A stretch of DNA of 64,000 bases from Altibacter lentus (GCF_000746845.1 NZ_KN050846.1:193394-257393), one strand, 5' to 3'. Shown: positions 1 through 10,214, counted from the first letter of the stretch. Notes: generated by a model not told the origin, from the sequence alone. Translations and numbers: made by a program.

Positions 1-308
1 GAACATTACAGCTTGTCGCCAGTCCGTTCAATGTTCAAGAACGAATATGTGATGATACCTTGGCAGTTTCAGATAATGAGCTGCCGGCTATAAAACTGTA
101 TCCTAATCCCGCTTCACAGCATGTTTATGTGTACGGTATGGATCTGTCTTCTTACCACCTGCTAGATTCGTTAGGGCGCGTGGTTCTTACAGGTACGCTA
201 AGTTCCGGGGAGAATATTTCTTTATCCACAGTAGTTTCAGGAGTTTATTTTTTGAAGATTCAATTGAGAGACGGGAGATATACTATAAAGAAACTGATTG
301 TCAAGTAG
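1..308 (+). CDS. T9SS type A sorting domain protein, 3' end only
   Basis: This is the 3' end of a gene that begins before the window; the frame is open from base 3 without a stop. The visible 101 residues hold a C-terminal type IX secretion sorting domain: a LYPNPAS motif followed by short beta strands (VYVYGMDLS, YHLLDSLGRVV) and the closing VYFLKIQLRDG-KKLIVK. Such domains direct outer-membrane export and surface attachment or release and are then cleaved. The cargo domain lies outside the window, so the protein's job is unknown. A TTG at base 60 could be taken as a start, but a sorting domain alone would make no sense as a protein, so a partial gene is the better reading. Confidence 0.85.
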   Translation, partial: TLQLVASPFNVQERICDDTLAVSDNELPAIKLYPNPASQHVYVYGMDLSSYHLLDSLGRVVLTGTLSSGENISLSTVVSGVYFLKIQLRDGRYTIKKLIVK

Positions 309-383
309 TACAGCTGTTCAAGATATTTTTTGCGTAATTTTAGTAGCAGAGGTCATCTTCAGAAAATTCAGTTATTTATTGAT

Positions 384-3149
384 ATGAACACAAGAACATT
401 CCTAATATCGCTACTATTTGTGTTGCTTATTTGGAATGTTTCGTTCGCTCAACGGTATCAGAACTACAATATAGAACACGGTCTCCCAAGCAACCATGTT
501 TATCGTATTACCCAGGATGCAGACGGTTTTATTTGGATAATCACCGACAAGGGAATTTCCAAGTTTAACGGATCGAAGTTTCAAAATTTTACCACTCGGA
601 ATGGGCTGCCCTCAAACGATATTTGGGATATTCGAATAACGCCCGACAGGAAGATCTGGTATTTTTCAAAAGCTTCGGAATTAGGATATATTTATAACGA
701 TAGTGTCTATCGCTTCCCGGTTTGTGAAGCAGGGGATGTTCTTTATCCTACTTCGACCAATACCTATGGCAATACCGTTGTTTTAGGTAATTCGAATGAA
801 TGGTTTTATTTATCGGCTTCGTGCTGGGAGTCCTTTTCGATGGAGCATACAAATTCAAAGATTCCTAAAGCCTTTCCGAAGTTATTTGAACGCTTTCATG
901 AAACCAAAAAGGACGGGGCCACAAATTTAAAGTATCGCAATAAGGATTCTTTGGGCTTTTTATTATACGACGAAGGGTATGCCGTCATGGACTTCAATAA
1001 AGAAGAGCTCTACATTCGTTATTTTAGGAATACCAACAGTCCTAAACATCCAAATTTTCTACGGAATCATTATGTGAACCAAACATTGCAACTAACAGGC
1101 TTTCATTTTAATGCTCTGTTGGATGATACATATCACATGACAAGCCTGGTCGACATTCCGCAAGCATTCCAGTCGCATTTCTCGTTCCAAGATCGCTCCG
1201 GAAATATCTGGATCGCTACATTTAACAATGGAGTGTATATGCTACCTGTTGAGAAACGCAATAACCACTATTATTTTGAAGATAAAAAGGTTAAAGCTTT
1301 ACGAAGCGTAGGGTCGAAATTGATAGCCAATGTATACGATGAAGGTTTTTATTTGTACGACCTCACCACAAAAACATTTGTACCTTACCTCAAAGAAAAA
1401 GGGTTCTTATACAATGCCATGTATATTCCAGAAGTAGATCGTTATTTCTTTACTACTGAAAATAATATCTTAACCACAAAAAACTTAAAGGAATCGCCTA
1501 AAACCATAGCGAGAAACAGACAATTACGCTCTCTTTTATATTGGAAGGGATCGCTTTTTGGAAATACCGCAGGCGGATTGGAGCGTTTGCATCCTGAGAC
1601 CTTGCAAATTGAGAAACAGTGGCCGCAGGTAGGGATTAAGAGTATGACGATCTTTAAAGATAACTTGTACATGGGAACCTCGAACGGACTGCGGCTTCTA
1701 TCCAATGATGCTATACATACGGTACAACCTGATGAAGCATTGCTCTCGTATCCCATTCTCACGCTCTCACACATAGGGTCGGACCAGTTGCTTATTGGTA
1801 CCGACGGTTTTGGAGCGTATATAACCGATATTGAAACAACCTACCTTTTGGAACGTTCAGATTTTGCTAGTATTGAAGATGCCTATGTACAGGATAACAT
1901 GGTGTGGCTTGCAACAGAACAGGGTGTCCTTCAATATGAAAAACACAACGGGCGGTATACCTTAAAAAGAAAGTTTGATGAAAGTGACGGACTACCTTCC
2001 AAAAAAATCAATTCAGTTTTTACGGTCAATGATACCCTTATTGCCAGTACGGATACCGGGATTGTGTTTGTGCCTACCGAGACCAAACAAAAATCACATT
2101 TGCTGAACATTTATATCTCAAAGGTTAGCTATGGAGATCAAATACTCTCGAATGAGCAACCCGTTACGGAGTATCGCTCTAATTCATCGCTTACATTTTC
2201 GGTAGACCAGATAAATTATGCGCCAAAGCATACGAAAGTTTCCTATGAGTATCGTTTATTACCCATACAACAACAATGGTCTTCTACTGCTTCGGGAACC
2301 ATTACATTTAATGAATTAGCACCGGCTCCATACAAATTGGAGGTTAAATGCGAAGATAAGCGCGCCACTTTCGAAGTTGAGATTACTCCGTTATGGCATC
2401 AGACAATGCTTTTTAAAGCAGGGATGTTCATTTTGGCGATTGTAATCTTAGGAATGGTCCTGTTTTTAATAAGAAAACACGAACTCGCTAAAAAGACCCA
2501 AAAGATACAAGCCGAAAAAAAACTAGCCGAAAATGAATTATATGCATTGCGATCTCAAATGAATCCCCACTTCGTCTTTAATTCTCTGGCAGCAATTCAG
2601 TATTACATCAATAATAATGAAATGGAAACCTCTGAACGATATTTGGTCAAGTTCTCAAGGCTTATCCGTCAATTTTTCGAGTTGTCCAAACAGAAAGAAA
2701 TTTCGGTAGCAGAAGAAATTTCCTTGCTGAAGAACTATCTGGAAATTGAAAAAATGCGATTCAAAGAGAAGCTGCAGTATGCGGTGCATCTCGATAAGAA
2801 GATCTCTTCCGAAGCATTTTCAATACCTACCATGCTTCTTCAGCCGGTAGTGGAAAATGCGGTAAATCACGGTATTTTTAATAAAACGGAAGCCGGAAAA
2901 GTACATATTAGGTTCAACTACATTTCTTCTCAAACGATACAGATTTCGGTCGAGGATGACGGTGTGGGCGTGGTGCAGCGTACAAGCGTTTCAGATAAAA
3001 GATTGAAATCTTCACAGGTGCTCGAAGAACGCATCCTGCAATTGAACAAATCAGGGCAATGGGAAATATCGATGACCCAAGGCGAAGTCGATCCTTCACA
3101 GCTCAACCGAGGGTATTGCACCACGTTCACAATAAAACGAATGCTATGA
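384..3149 (+). CDS. Two-component sensor histidine kinase, beta-propeller/Y_Y_Y type, LytS-like
   Basis: A 921-residue membrane sensor kinase. From the ATG at 384 it has a signal peptide (FLISLLFVLLIWNVSFAQ), then periplasmic two-component propeller repeats (WIITDKGISKFNG, IWIATFNNGVYML), a Y_Y_Y-like domain around residues 580-655, one membrane helix near 679-699, a short coiled coil, and a LytS-type His_kinase domain with the phospho-acceptor His729 in NPHFVFNSL and a C-terminal HATPase (VVENAVNHG). An upstream in-frame TTG at 330 would add 18 residues before the signal peptide and overlaps a possible -7 element (TAATTTTA, 335-342), so 384 is preferred. The last 4 nt overlap the response regulator, indicating translational coupling. 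The ligand is unknown. Confidence 0.93.
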   Translation: MNTRTFLISLLFVLLIWNVSFAQRYQNYNIEHGLPSNHVYRITQDADGFIWIITDKGISKFNGSKFQNFTTRNGLPSNDIWDIRITPDRKIWYFSKASELGYIYNDSVYRFPVCEAGDVLYPTSTNTYGNTVVLGNSNEWFYLSASCWESFSMEHTNSKIPKAFPKLFERFHETKKDGATNLKYRNKDSLGFLLYDEGYAVMDFNKEELYIRYFRNTNSPKHPNFLRNHYVNQTLQLTGFHFNALLDDTYHMTSLVDIPQAFQSHFSFQDRSGNIWIATFNNGVYMLPVEKRNNHYYFEDKKVKALRSVGSKLIANVYDEGFYLYDLTTKTFVPYLKEKGFLYNAMYIPEVDRYFFTTENNILTTKNLKESPKTIARNRQLRSLLYWKGSLFGNTAGGLERLHPETLQIEKQWPQVGIKSMTIFKDNLYMGTSNGLRLLSNDAIHTVQPDEALLSYPILTLSHIGSDQLLIGTDGFGAYITDIETTYLLERSDFASIEDAYVQDNMVWLATEQGVLQYEKHNGRYTLKRKFDESDGLPSKKINSVFTVNDTLIASTDTGIVFVPTETKQKSHLLNIYISKVSYGDQILSNEQPVTEYRSNSSLTFSVDQINYAPKHTKVSYEYRLLPIQQQWSSTASGTITFNELAPAPYKLEVKCEDKRATFEVEITPLWHQTMLFKAGMFILAIVILGMVLFLIRKHELAKKTQKIQAEKKLAENELYALRSQMNPHFVFNSLAAIQYYINNNEMETSERYLVKFSRLIRQFFELSKQKEISVAEEISLLKNYLEIEKMRFKEKLQYAVHLDKKISSEAFSIPTMLLQPVVENAVNHGIFNKTEAGKVHIRFNYISSQTIQISVEDDGVGVVQRTSVSDKRLKSSQVLEERILQLNKSGQWEISMTQGEVDPSQLNRGYCTTFTIKRML

Positions 3150-3889
3150 AAAAAACAACTGCAATCATTATAGATGATGAGATCTCAGCTTTAAAAGGAC
3201 TTCAGCATAAAGTGGAAAAACTGTTTCCGGAGATCGAGATACTGGAAACATATCAAAAGCCCGAAACAGCAATTGTAGCACTTAAAAAAAAGAGTCCCGA
3301 TATAGTATTCTTAGATATCGAAATGCCCAGAATGAATGGCTTTGAACTTTTGGCCGCATTAGAAACCATAAGCTTTCAGGTTATTTTTGTAACCGCATAC
3401 AATGAATATGCACTCAAAGCCTTGAAACGATCTGCTGTGGATTATATCCTGAAACCGGTCGATTCCGAAGAATTGAAAACAGCCGTTCAAAAGGCACTTG
3501 CAAACATTAAGGAGAAATCACAAAATGAAATGCATCATAAACTTGTAGACATTCTTCATGAAACTTTCAGTAAAAGTGACAAACTTATTGTGCCTACGGC
3601 TAAAGGTCTTTCGTTCATCCCTCAAGAAGAAGTGTTGCACCTGGAAGGATGCGACGGATATACGAAGATTCATTTAACCGATACTTCTGAAATTCTCAGC
3701 TCCTATAACCTTGGACGCTTCGAAAAAGAGGTGGGTCGGCTTTTTTTTAAATGTCATAAGTCTCATATTATCAATCTGGAGAAAGTACGTAGTTTTGAAA
3801 ATGAAGGCTATGTCGTTCTTGACGGTAACCGGCGTGTTCCTATCTCAAAAACCTATCGAAAAGCCTTTTTACAGCTAATAGGGAAGTAA
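3146..3889 (+). CDS. LytTR-family response regulator
   Basis: A 247-residue response regulator. The REC domain (about 1-120) shows the acidic pair D10-D11, phospho-acceptor D57 in VFLDIEMP, T83 and K103 in ILKPVD. A LytTR DNA-binding domain follows from about residue 145 (FIPQEEVLHLEGCDGYTKIHL, then FFKCHKSHIINL). The start is the ATG of an ATGA overlap with the sensor kinase stop. An upstream in-frame start at 3059 would bury 29 extra residues in the kinase gene and is rejected. It presumably receives phosphate from His729 of the partner kinase and binds promoter repeats elsewhere; targets cannot be told from this window. Confidence 0.94.
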   Translation: MKKTTAIIIDDEISALKGLQHKVEKLFPEIEILETYQKPETAIVALKKKSPDIVFLDIEMPRMNGFELLAALETISFQVIFVTAYNEYALKALKRSAVDYILKPVDSEELKTAVQKALANIKEKSQNEMHHKLVDILHETFSKSDKLIVPTAKGLSFIPQEEVLHLEGCDGYTKIHLTDTSEILSSYNLGRFEKEVGRLFFKCHKSHIINLEKVRSFENEGYVVLDGNRRVPISKTYRKAFLQLIGK

Positions 3890-3892
3890 AAA

Positions 3893-5509
3893 CTAATAAC
3901 GCACCTTATCTTCCTTCTTCAACTTCTTGACTTCTTTCTTTTCTTCTTTCCGATTATAATTCCCTCCTAAATGAGGACATTCTTGTTGTTCCTTCACGCC
4001 ATTGAAGGGTACGGGAACTTTGTTATAGGTAAAGGATTCTCCCAAGGTTTTTAAAAGATTCTTGTCACCCACGCTCAGTTCTACATCGTCCATGGTGAAC
4101 TGGCAGGGATGTTCGTAACCGCAGGCATGTGTCATTTCCAACAATTCCTTTCTGAAGTTTTTGAAATAGAACTGTGCACGCACCGACTTATCCTCAATAT
4201 TGATACCTCTTTGGCGCCATTTGTTCTGCGTGGCAACACCACTGGGACAGCTGTTGTTATGACATACCTGAGCCTGGATACATCCTATGGATAACATAGA
4301 CTCACGAGCTACATTAATGATGTCCGCACCCATAGCAAAAGCCATGGCCGCTCTTGCAGGAAACCCAAGTTTTCCGCTTCCAATAAATACAACACGTTCG
4401 GTTAATTGATGGTTCTTAAATATCTTGTAGACTTCTGCAAAACCAAAAAGCCACGGCAGCGCCACATGGTCTGCAAAACTGGGTGGGGCAGCTCCGGTCC
4501 CGCCTTCGCCACCATCAATTGTGATAAAATCCGGTCCTTTGCCGGTCTCCTTCATCAATCCGGCAAGTTTTTCCCAATCGTCGAGTTTTCCCACAGCCGA
4601 CTTAATCCCAACGGGTAATCCGGTAGCATGCGCAATGGCCTCCACGAACTCCAACAGACCATCCACGCCATCGAAAGCTGAATGTGTAGGAGGGGAGAGC
4701 ACATCTTTTCCCAGGGGTACGTGACGGATTTTCGCAATTTCAGGGGTTATCTTAGCAGCCGGAAGAACACCTCCTTTTCCCGGTTTGGCACCCTGGGACA
4801 ATTTGATCTCTATGGCTCGTACTTGAGGGTAATCTTGAACCAATTGAACCATTTTTTCCATGGAAAAATTACCTTCGTCATCACGCACGCCAAAATAACC
4901 CGTCCCAAAATGAAAGACGATATCACTCCCTTTTTTATGATAAGGCGAAAGTCCACCTTCACCGGTATTGTGATACGCAGAGGCCAATTTGCATCCTATG
5001 TTTAGTGACTCCACTGCTCTGGCAGAAAGGGATCCAAAACTCATGGCAGAGACGTTGATCACCGAAGCGGGGCGATATGGTCTTCTTCGTTTATTGTACG
5101 CGCCTATTACTTTTGCTGAAGCAACAAAGTAGGGGTCCTTGGCATTAGGATGTCCTTTTTCAACCTTAAAAGGAAGCATGGCATTGTTAATGAAAATGTA
5201 GTTGGGTTCATAGATATCCCTGTCGGTGCCAAAGCCTTCGTAGTTGTTTTCGTTCTTTGCCGAAGCATAGATCCAGCCACGTTCAATTCGGTTAAAGGGA
5301 AGCTCTTCACGGTTATTGGCAACAATGTATTGCCGTAATTCAGGACCAATACTTTCCAGCATATAACGAATATGCCCCACGACAGGATAATTGTGGCTTA
5401 TCGTGTGGCGCTTATTAAAAAACACATCACGAACAGCTACTATAAAGAGAAATACAAGGATCCATGCCCACCATGGCACCGATGAAAAAAAATCCAGCAC
5501 TGTTTCCAT
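3893..5509 (-). CDS. FMN-binding glutamate synthase family protein
   Basis: A 538-residue protein homologous to the FMN/Fe-S central domain of glutamate synthase large subunits. An N-terminal membrane helix (WWAWILVFLFIVAV) anchors it. The flavin/TIM-barrel core includes SFGSLSARAVESL, the glycine-rich TIDGGEGGTGAAPPSF and a Cys-rich stretch, CIQAQVCHNNSCPSGVATQ, that fits the 3Fe-4S cluster site of GltB-like proteins. No glutaminase domain is present, so it is not a complete glutamate synthase; its substrate is unknown. The tail is very Lys/Glu-rich. It starts one base after the M20D amidohydrolase stop and so is probably co-transcribed with it. It converges with the response regulator, 3 nt apart. 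Confidence 0.9.
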   Translation of the reverse strand: METVLDFFSSVPWWAWILVFLFIVAVRDVFFNKRHTISHNYPVVGHIRYMLESIGPELRQYIVANNREELPFNRIERGWIYASAKNENNYEGFGTDRDIYEPNYIFINNAMLPFKVEKGHPNAKDPYFVASAKVIGAYNKRRRPYRPASVINVSAMSFGSLSARAVESLNIGCKLASAYHNTGEGGLSPYHKKGSDIVFHFGTGYFGVRDDEGNFSMEKMVQLVQDYPQVRAIEIKLSQGAKPGKGGVLPAAKITPEIAKIRHVPLGKDVLSPPTHSAFDGVDGLLEFVEAIAHATGLPVGIKSAVGKLDDWEKLAGLMKETGKGPDFITIDGGEGGTGAAPPSFADHVALPWLFGFAEVYKIFKNHQLTERVVFIGSGKLGFPARAAMAFAMGADIINVARESMLSIGCIQAQVCHNNSCPSGVATQNKWRQRGINIEDKSVRAQFYFKNFRKELLEMTHACGYEHPCQFTMDDVELSVGDKNLLKTLGESFTYNKVPVPFNGVKEQQECPHLGGNYNRKEEKKEVKKLKKEDKVRY

Positions 5510-6793
5510 CTATTGATTGTTTAGGTAGTCTAAGGTTAGCTGAGACAGACTTTTCACTCCTAACGTCAGACCTGAATCATCAATTATGAAATCGGGTGTA
5601 TGGTGAGGGTAGGGAACTGCGGTTCCGGGTGTCATGCCACCCAGATAGAAATAAAGACCGGGGACAATTTCCTGGAAGAACGAGAAGTCTTCACCCCCGG
5701 TAGTTGCATTCATTAAAGAAACATTTTCTTTTCCTGCTATTTTCTGAAGAGTGGGAAGCATTTGAGCGGTTAGATCCGGGTCGTTAAAGGTCACAGCTGT
5801 ATTGTTTTGCCACTCGATAGATGCGCTTCCGCCATAGGCCTTGGCGATATCTTGGGCCATTTCTGTCATTCGTCTAATGATATGGTCACGCATCTTCGGG
5901 TCCAAGGTTCGAACCGTCCCGATCAATTCGGCACTCTCGGGAATTATGTTAAATCGCACCCCGCTGGTGATCTTACCCACAGTGATCACCGCTGCTTCCT
6001 TTGTGAGATCGGACTCTCGGCTTATAATGGTCTGGAACCCGTCAATGATCTTTGCTGAAATGAGAATGGGGTCCACTCCGGTCCAGGGTGCCGAACCGTG
6101 TGATTGTTTTCCGTTCACCGTCACAACAAATCGTTCTACAGCAGCCATCATGCCACCGGGTTTGTATTTTATGGTACCTACTTCGGTGCCAGAATTTATA
6201 TGCAGTCCAAAGATCACATCCACATCCGGATCTTTTAAGACACCTTCTTTGATCATAAGCTTTGCGCCGCCTTCTTCACCGGGCGGTGGTCCTTCTTCTG
6301 CGGGTTGGAATATAAACTTTACCGTTCCCTTGATGAGGTCTGTGTTTTTTGATAACACTTCGGCAACACCCATAAGTATAGCAATATGGGCATCGTGTCC
6401 ACAGGCATGCATCACTCCTGTCTCTGTACCCAAGAACGTATCGGTAACAGTGCTTTTAAAGGGAAGATCGTTCCGTTCGGTGACGGGAAGTGCGTCAATA
6501 TCTGCACGCAGCGCAACGACCTTACCGGGCATTTTTCCTTTCAGTATTCCCACAACCCCTGTTTTGGCTACTTCTGTGGTCACTTCCAGGCCTAAGGAAC
6601 GAAGGTGCTTGGTGATTGCTTCGGCGGTTTTGTACTCTCTATTCGACAGCTCGGGATGCTCATGGAAATAACGTCGCCATTGGATCACCTGATCTTCGAT
6701 GTCCTGAATATCCTTCAGTAAAGCTTTGTCCATTTGCGGGAATGCCGCAGCAGAAATTAGAAAAGTAAGTAGTAGTAGGCAAAATCGAATCAT
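5510..6793 (-). CDS. M20D family amidohydrolase, secreted
   Basis: A 427-residue metallohydrolase of the N-acyl-amino-acid/IAA-amino-acid amidohydrolase family (M20D). A signal peptide (residues 1-19, ending AAAFPQ) suggests export, unusual beside cytosolic relatives. Metal-binding motifs are MHACGHDAH (C131, H133), the acidic EEGPPPGEEGG, GLHINSG and TTGGEDFSFF near the C-terminus; a dimerisation domain sits in the middle. The family removes acyl groups from N-acyl amino acids or cleaves related amides; the substrate here is not evident. It is the first gene of a two-gene minus-strand unit with the glutamate-synthase-like protein. Confidence 0.93.
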   Translation of the reverse strand: MIRFCLLLLTFLISAAAFPQMDKALLKDIQDIEDQVIQWRRYFHEHPELSNREYKTAEAITKHLRSLGLEVTTEVAKTGVVGILKGKMPGKVVALRADIDALPVTERNDLPFKSTVTDTFLGTETGVMHACGHDAHIAILMGVAEVLSKNTDLIKGTVKFIFQPAEEGPPPGEEGGAKLMIKEGVLKDPDVDVIFGLHINSGTEVGTIKYKPGGMMAAVERFVVTVNGKQSHGSAPWTGVDPILISAKIIDGFQTIISRESDLTKEAAVITVGKITSGVRFNIIPESAELIGTVRTLDPKMRDHIIRRMTEMAQDIAKAYGGSASIEWQNNTAVTFNDPDLTAQMLPTLQKIAGKENVSLMNATTGGEDFSFFQEIVPGLYFYLGGMTPGTAVPYPHHTPDFIIDDSGLTLGVKSLSQLTLDYLNNQ

Positions 6794-6931
6794 AGCTGGA
6801 ATATTTCAGCTAAAGATATTTAAATTTCAGCAAACCAAAAATTGGAGCGGCTGTTTATAATTAGTAGCCATTCACCCTGTGATTTTGCACGAATTTCCCT
6901 ATTTTTCGCATTCAAATTTCTTCAGAAAAAA

Positions 6932-9250
6932 TTGCAACAGTATTTAGAACAACTCAATGAAGCACAGCGCGCTCCGGTTTTGCAAAAGGATGGAGCGATG
7001 ATCGTGATTGCGGGTGCCGGATCGGGAAAAACACGTGTGTTGACCTACCGCATCGCATATCTTATGTCGCAAGGAGTGGATCCTTTCAATATCCTGGCGC
7101 TTACCTTCACCAACAAAGCTGCGCGTGAGATGAAGAAGCGGATCGCCCAGATCGTTGGGAACAGTGAAGCAAAGAATCTATGGATGGGCACCTTTCACAG
7201 TATCTTTGCTAAGATCCTGCGGTTTGAAGCCGACAAATTGGGATATCCCTCTAATTTTACAATTTACGATACTCAGGATTCTCACAGTGTGATACGGGCC
7301 GTGATTAAGGAGATGAACTTAGACAAGGATATATATAAATACAAGCAGGTCTATTCACGTATCTCTTCCTATAAGAACAGTCTTATTACCGTTAAAGCCT
7401 ATTTTAATAATCCGGAACTGATGGAAGCCGATGCCATGGCAAAGATCCCCAGGTTGGGGGATGTGTATAAGGCCTATGTCGACAAGTGTTTTAAGGCAGG
7501 TGCAATGGATTTTGATGATCTTTTGCTGAAGACGAACGAACTTCTTACCCGTTTTCCGGACGTGCTTTCAAAATATCAAAACAGGTTTCGCTATATTCTT
7601 GTCGATGAGTATCAGGATACCAATCACAGTCAGTACCTTATCGTACGCGCCTTGAGCGACCGTTTTCAAAATATTTGCGTGGTAGGGGATGACGCCCAGA
7701 GTATCTATGCGTTTCGAGGTGCTAACATCAATAACATTCTTAACTTTCAGAAAGACTATGACGATGTCAAGGTCTTTCGCTTAGAGCAGAATTATCGCTC
7801 GACCAAGAATATTGTCAACGCAGCCAACAGCATTATAGAAAAGAACAAGACACGATTGGAGAAGGTAGTCTGGACTGCCAATGATGAAGGGAACAAGATA
7901 CTTGTAAATCGAACTATGACCGATGGGGACGAAGGACGTTTTGTGGCGAGCTCGATCTTCGAGAATAAAATGAACCATCAGTTAAAGAATGGAGATTTTG
8001 CCATTTTATATCGTACCAATGCACAATCAAGAGCGATGGAAGATGCACTTCGGAAGAAAGACATTCCCTATCGAATCTACGGCGGACTCAGTTTCTATCA
8101 GAGGAAAGAGATCAAAGATGTGATCGCCTATTTACGACTTATCCTGAACCCGAAGGATGAAGAAGCGATAAAACGGGTCATCAATTATCCTGCTCGTGGT
8201 ATCGGACAGACCACGATCGACCGGTTGATCGTAGCTGCCAATCATTACAACCGTTCCATGTTCGAGGTCATGGAGCATATTGAAAAGATCGACCTGAAGA
8301 TCAATAGCGGAACAAAAGCCAAGCTAGAGGATTTTGTGACGATGATCAAAAGTTTTCAGATACTTAATACAAACTACGATGCCTTTCAGATAGCCGAACA
8401 CGTAACAAAGAAAACCGGACTGCTGCAAGAACTGAAAAAGGACGGTACTCCCGAAGGGATTGCCCGTATCGAGAATATTGAAGAATTGTTGAACGGGATG
8501 CGGGATTTTGTCGAGGAACAAAAAGAGCTGGCAGATACCACAGGTTCGCTTGCAGAGTTTCTGGAAGATGTGGCCCTGGCAACAGATCTCGACAATGAAA
8601 AGGGAGACGAGGACCGCGTTGCACTCATGACTGTTCATTTGGCTAAGGGGTTGGAGTTTCCGTATGTATACATCGTGGGTATGGAGGAAGACTTATTCCC
8701 CAGTGCCATGAGTATGAATACGCGCAGTGAATTGGAGGAAGAACGCCGCCTCTTCTATGTGGCTTTAACACGTGCCGAGAAACAAGCGTACCTCACTTAT
8801 ACCCAATCTCGCTACCGATGGGGTAAATTGATCGATGCAGAACCCAGCCGTTTTATTGAAGAGATCGAAGGAGATTACCTGCACTATCTAACACCCGTCA
8901 CAGAACATAGGTACAAACCACTCTTAGATGCCGATATCTTTGGTGAGGTAGATAAAAGTAAATTACGGCTTCAAAAACCTGCAGCAGGAAGCCCGCCCAA
9001 GGGGCCAACGCAAGATCAACTGCGGAAACTGCGTCGATTAAAACCTGTGAGCAGTGATTCCGACAAGAATTTTAACGCGAAGGACGCCAATTTAAGTGAA
9101 GGAACGAAAGTAGAGCATGTTCGCTTCGGAAAAGGAAAGATCTTAAAGATCGAGGGGGTAGGTGCCGATACCAAAGCCGAGATCCAATTTGAGAACGGCG
9201 GACTCAAAAAACTACTACTTCGATTCGCAAAGCTCAATGTATTGGATTAG
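6932..9250 (+). CDS. UvrD/PcrA-type ATP-dependent DNA helicase
   Basis: A 772-residue superfamily 1A 3'-5' helicase. Motifs in order: Walker A GAGSGKT (28-34), motif II DEYQDT, motif III GDDAQSIYAFRG, motif IV LEQNYRS, the 2B insertion, motif V TVHLAKGLEF and motif VI YVALTRAE. A C-terminal Tudor-like tail (VEHVRFGKGKI) matches the PcrA/UvrD RNA-polymerase-binding tail. The start is read as TTG at 6932 (residues begin QQYLEQLNEAQ, the typical family start). An earlier in-frame TTG at 6842 would add 30 unrelated hydrophobic residues and precedes a possible -7 box (TATTTTTC, 6900-6907). Likely roles are nucleotide excision repair and removal of DNA-bound obstacles. It overlaps the convergent esterase gene by 4 nt. 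Confidence 0.93.
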   Translation: MQQYLEQLNEAQRAPVLQKDGAMIVIAGAGSGKTRVLTYRIAYLMSQGVDPFNILALTFTNKAAREMKKRIAQIVGNSEAKNLWMGTFHSIFAKILRFEADKLGYPSNFTIYDTQDSHSVIRAVIKEMNLDKDIYKYKQVYSRISSYKNSLITVKAYFNNPELMEADAMAKIPRLGDVYKAYVDKCFKAGAMDFDDLLLKTNELLTRFPDVLSKYQNRFRYILVDEYQDTNHSQYLIVRALSDRFQNICVVGDDAQSIYAFRGANINNILNFQKDYDDVKVFRLEQNYRSTKNIVNAANSIIEKNKTRLEKVVWTANDEGNKILVNRTMTDGDEGRFVASSIFENKMNHQLKNGDFAILYRTNAQSRAMEDALRKKDIPYRIYGGLSFYQRKEIKDVIAYLRLILNPKDEEAIKRVINYPARGIGQTTIDRLIVAANHYNRSMFEVMEHIEKIDLKINSGTKAKLEDFVTMIKSFQILNTNYDAFQIAEHVTKKTGLLQELKKDGTPEGIARIENIEELLNGMRDFVEEQKELADTTGSLAEFLEDVALATDLDNEKGDEDRVALMTVHLAKGLEFPYVYIVGMEEDLFPSAMSMNTRSELEEERRLFYVALTRAEKQAYLTYTQSRYRWGKLIDAEPSRFIEEIEGDYLHYLTPVTEHRYKPLLDADIFGEVDKSKLRLQKPAAGSPPKGPTQDQLRKLRRLKPVSSDSDKNFNAKDANLSEGTKVEHVRFGKGKILKIEGVGADTKAEIQFENGGLKKLLLRFAKLNVLD

Positions 9251-10134
9251 TCCTCAATAGCCAGATTTACATTGATAAAAGCCGATAGCTGTGTTTGTAG
9301 GTCGGCGATACTGGCAGCACTCCAATCATCCCCGTGTCCGCCTTCATATACAGAAAAACTGTTAGTCACATCGTGTTGACTCAATGCCTGCTGAAGTCTT
9401 TCGCCGTTAGTAAGCGGTACAAGAGGGTCTTTGGAGCCATAAAATAAAATGGATGGACTGCTATGGTTGCTTACCTGAAAAACCGGGCTAACAGCTTGGG
9501 CATAATTGGTCCCCGGCGGATATGCGCTCTCATCGACCAACGCTTCTAATGCCAACTGAAAGTTAGGATCATTTGCGTAAAATGGATCTGTAAAATCTGT
9601 CGGACCTACAATATCGGCCACAAAGGTTACTTGATCGCCGGTATCGTAAACATAATCGTATTGCAAGGACAAATGCGCCCCGGCACTGGTTCCTATCAAC
9701 CCGAACGTTGGCTGGATTTGCAATACCTCTTTTTCTGCGGATAATTTTTCTATTACTTTTTTGATGTCTAAAAACTGATTGGGAAAAGCGGGCGTAGAAA
9801 GGGTTGCCAACACATAATTCATATTCACGATGGCATGATTGGGGTGTTCTTGTTGCAACAGGGTTACAAATTGTTGCATATCGGCTTTATCACCTCCGGT
9901 CCAGCCGCCACCATGAACCAACACGAGCACCTTTGTAGACGTCGAAGATCGCCCTTCGGGAAGGTACAGGTCGTAGACTTGCTGTGAAGAAGGACCGTAT
10001 GGTACGTTCAGTTCGGTTTTGGCTAAAAGGGGTTGTTCCTCTTGCGACCCGTTCTGCTCTCCTTCCGAAGAACAGGAAACACTTAAAAAGGACAGGACCA
10101 ATAGAGGTATCAATAGAAAATGAAACGATTTCAT
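9247..10134 (-). CDS. Alpha/beta hydrolase lipoprotein (esterase-like)
   Basis: A 295-residue exported hydrolase. The N-terminus is a lipoprotein signal (LLVLSFLSVSCSS), so the mature protein is membrane-anchored outside the cytoplasm. The fold shows an oxyanion HGGG motif (LVHGGGWTGGD), the nucleophile elbow GTSAG, an Asp in YGSKDPLVPL and a His in YEGGHGDDW, a complete Ser-Asp-His triad of the BD-FAE/carboxylesterase type. The start at 10134 is chosen because it gives a clean signal peptide; an in-frame ATG 30 nt upstream would extend it. Substrate unknown, possibly acetylated or feruloylated glycans by family analogy. Confidence 0.88.
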   Translation of the reverse strand: MKSFHFLLIPLLVLSFLSVSCSSEGEQNGSQEEQPLLAKTELNVPYGPSSQQVYDLYLPEGRSSTSTKVLVLVHGGGWTGGDKADMQQFVTLLQQEHPNHAIVNMNYVLATLSTPAFPNQFLDIKKVIEKLSAEKEVLQIQPTFGLIGTSAGAHLSLQYDYVYDTGDQVTFVADIVGPTDFTDPFYANDPNFQLALEALVDESAYPPGTNYAQAVSPVFQVSNHSSPSILFYGSKDPLVPLTNGERLQQALSQHDVTNSFSVYEGGHGDDWSAASIADLQTQLSAFINVNLAIED

Positions 10135-10206
10135 TGAAATGTGTTTACACCCCTTAACGTTCAAAAGATTTTTTTATGTTAAGGATTCGTTAGAAAGACC
10201 GAATTT

Positions 10207-10214
10207 TATTTTTG
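10207..10214 (+). promoter_or_regulatory. Bacteroidota -7 promoter element, TATTTTTG
   Basis: An exact match to TAnnTTTG, 28 nt before the DUF2945 gene start. No TTG is found at the expected distance upstream, so only the -7 box is claimed. Confidence 0.5.

Noticed and set aside
5841-6671. A 276-aa open frame on the plus strand inside the M20D gene
   Set aside because: It is antisense to a strongly conserved enzyme, has Ser/Pro/Thr-rich low-complexity sequence and no recognisable motif.
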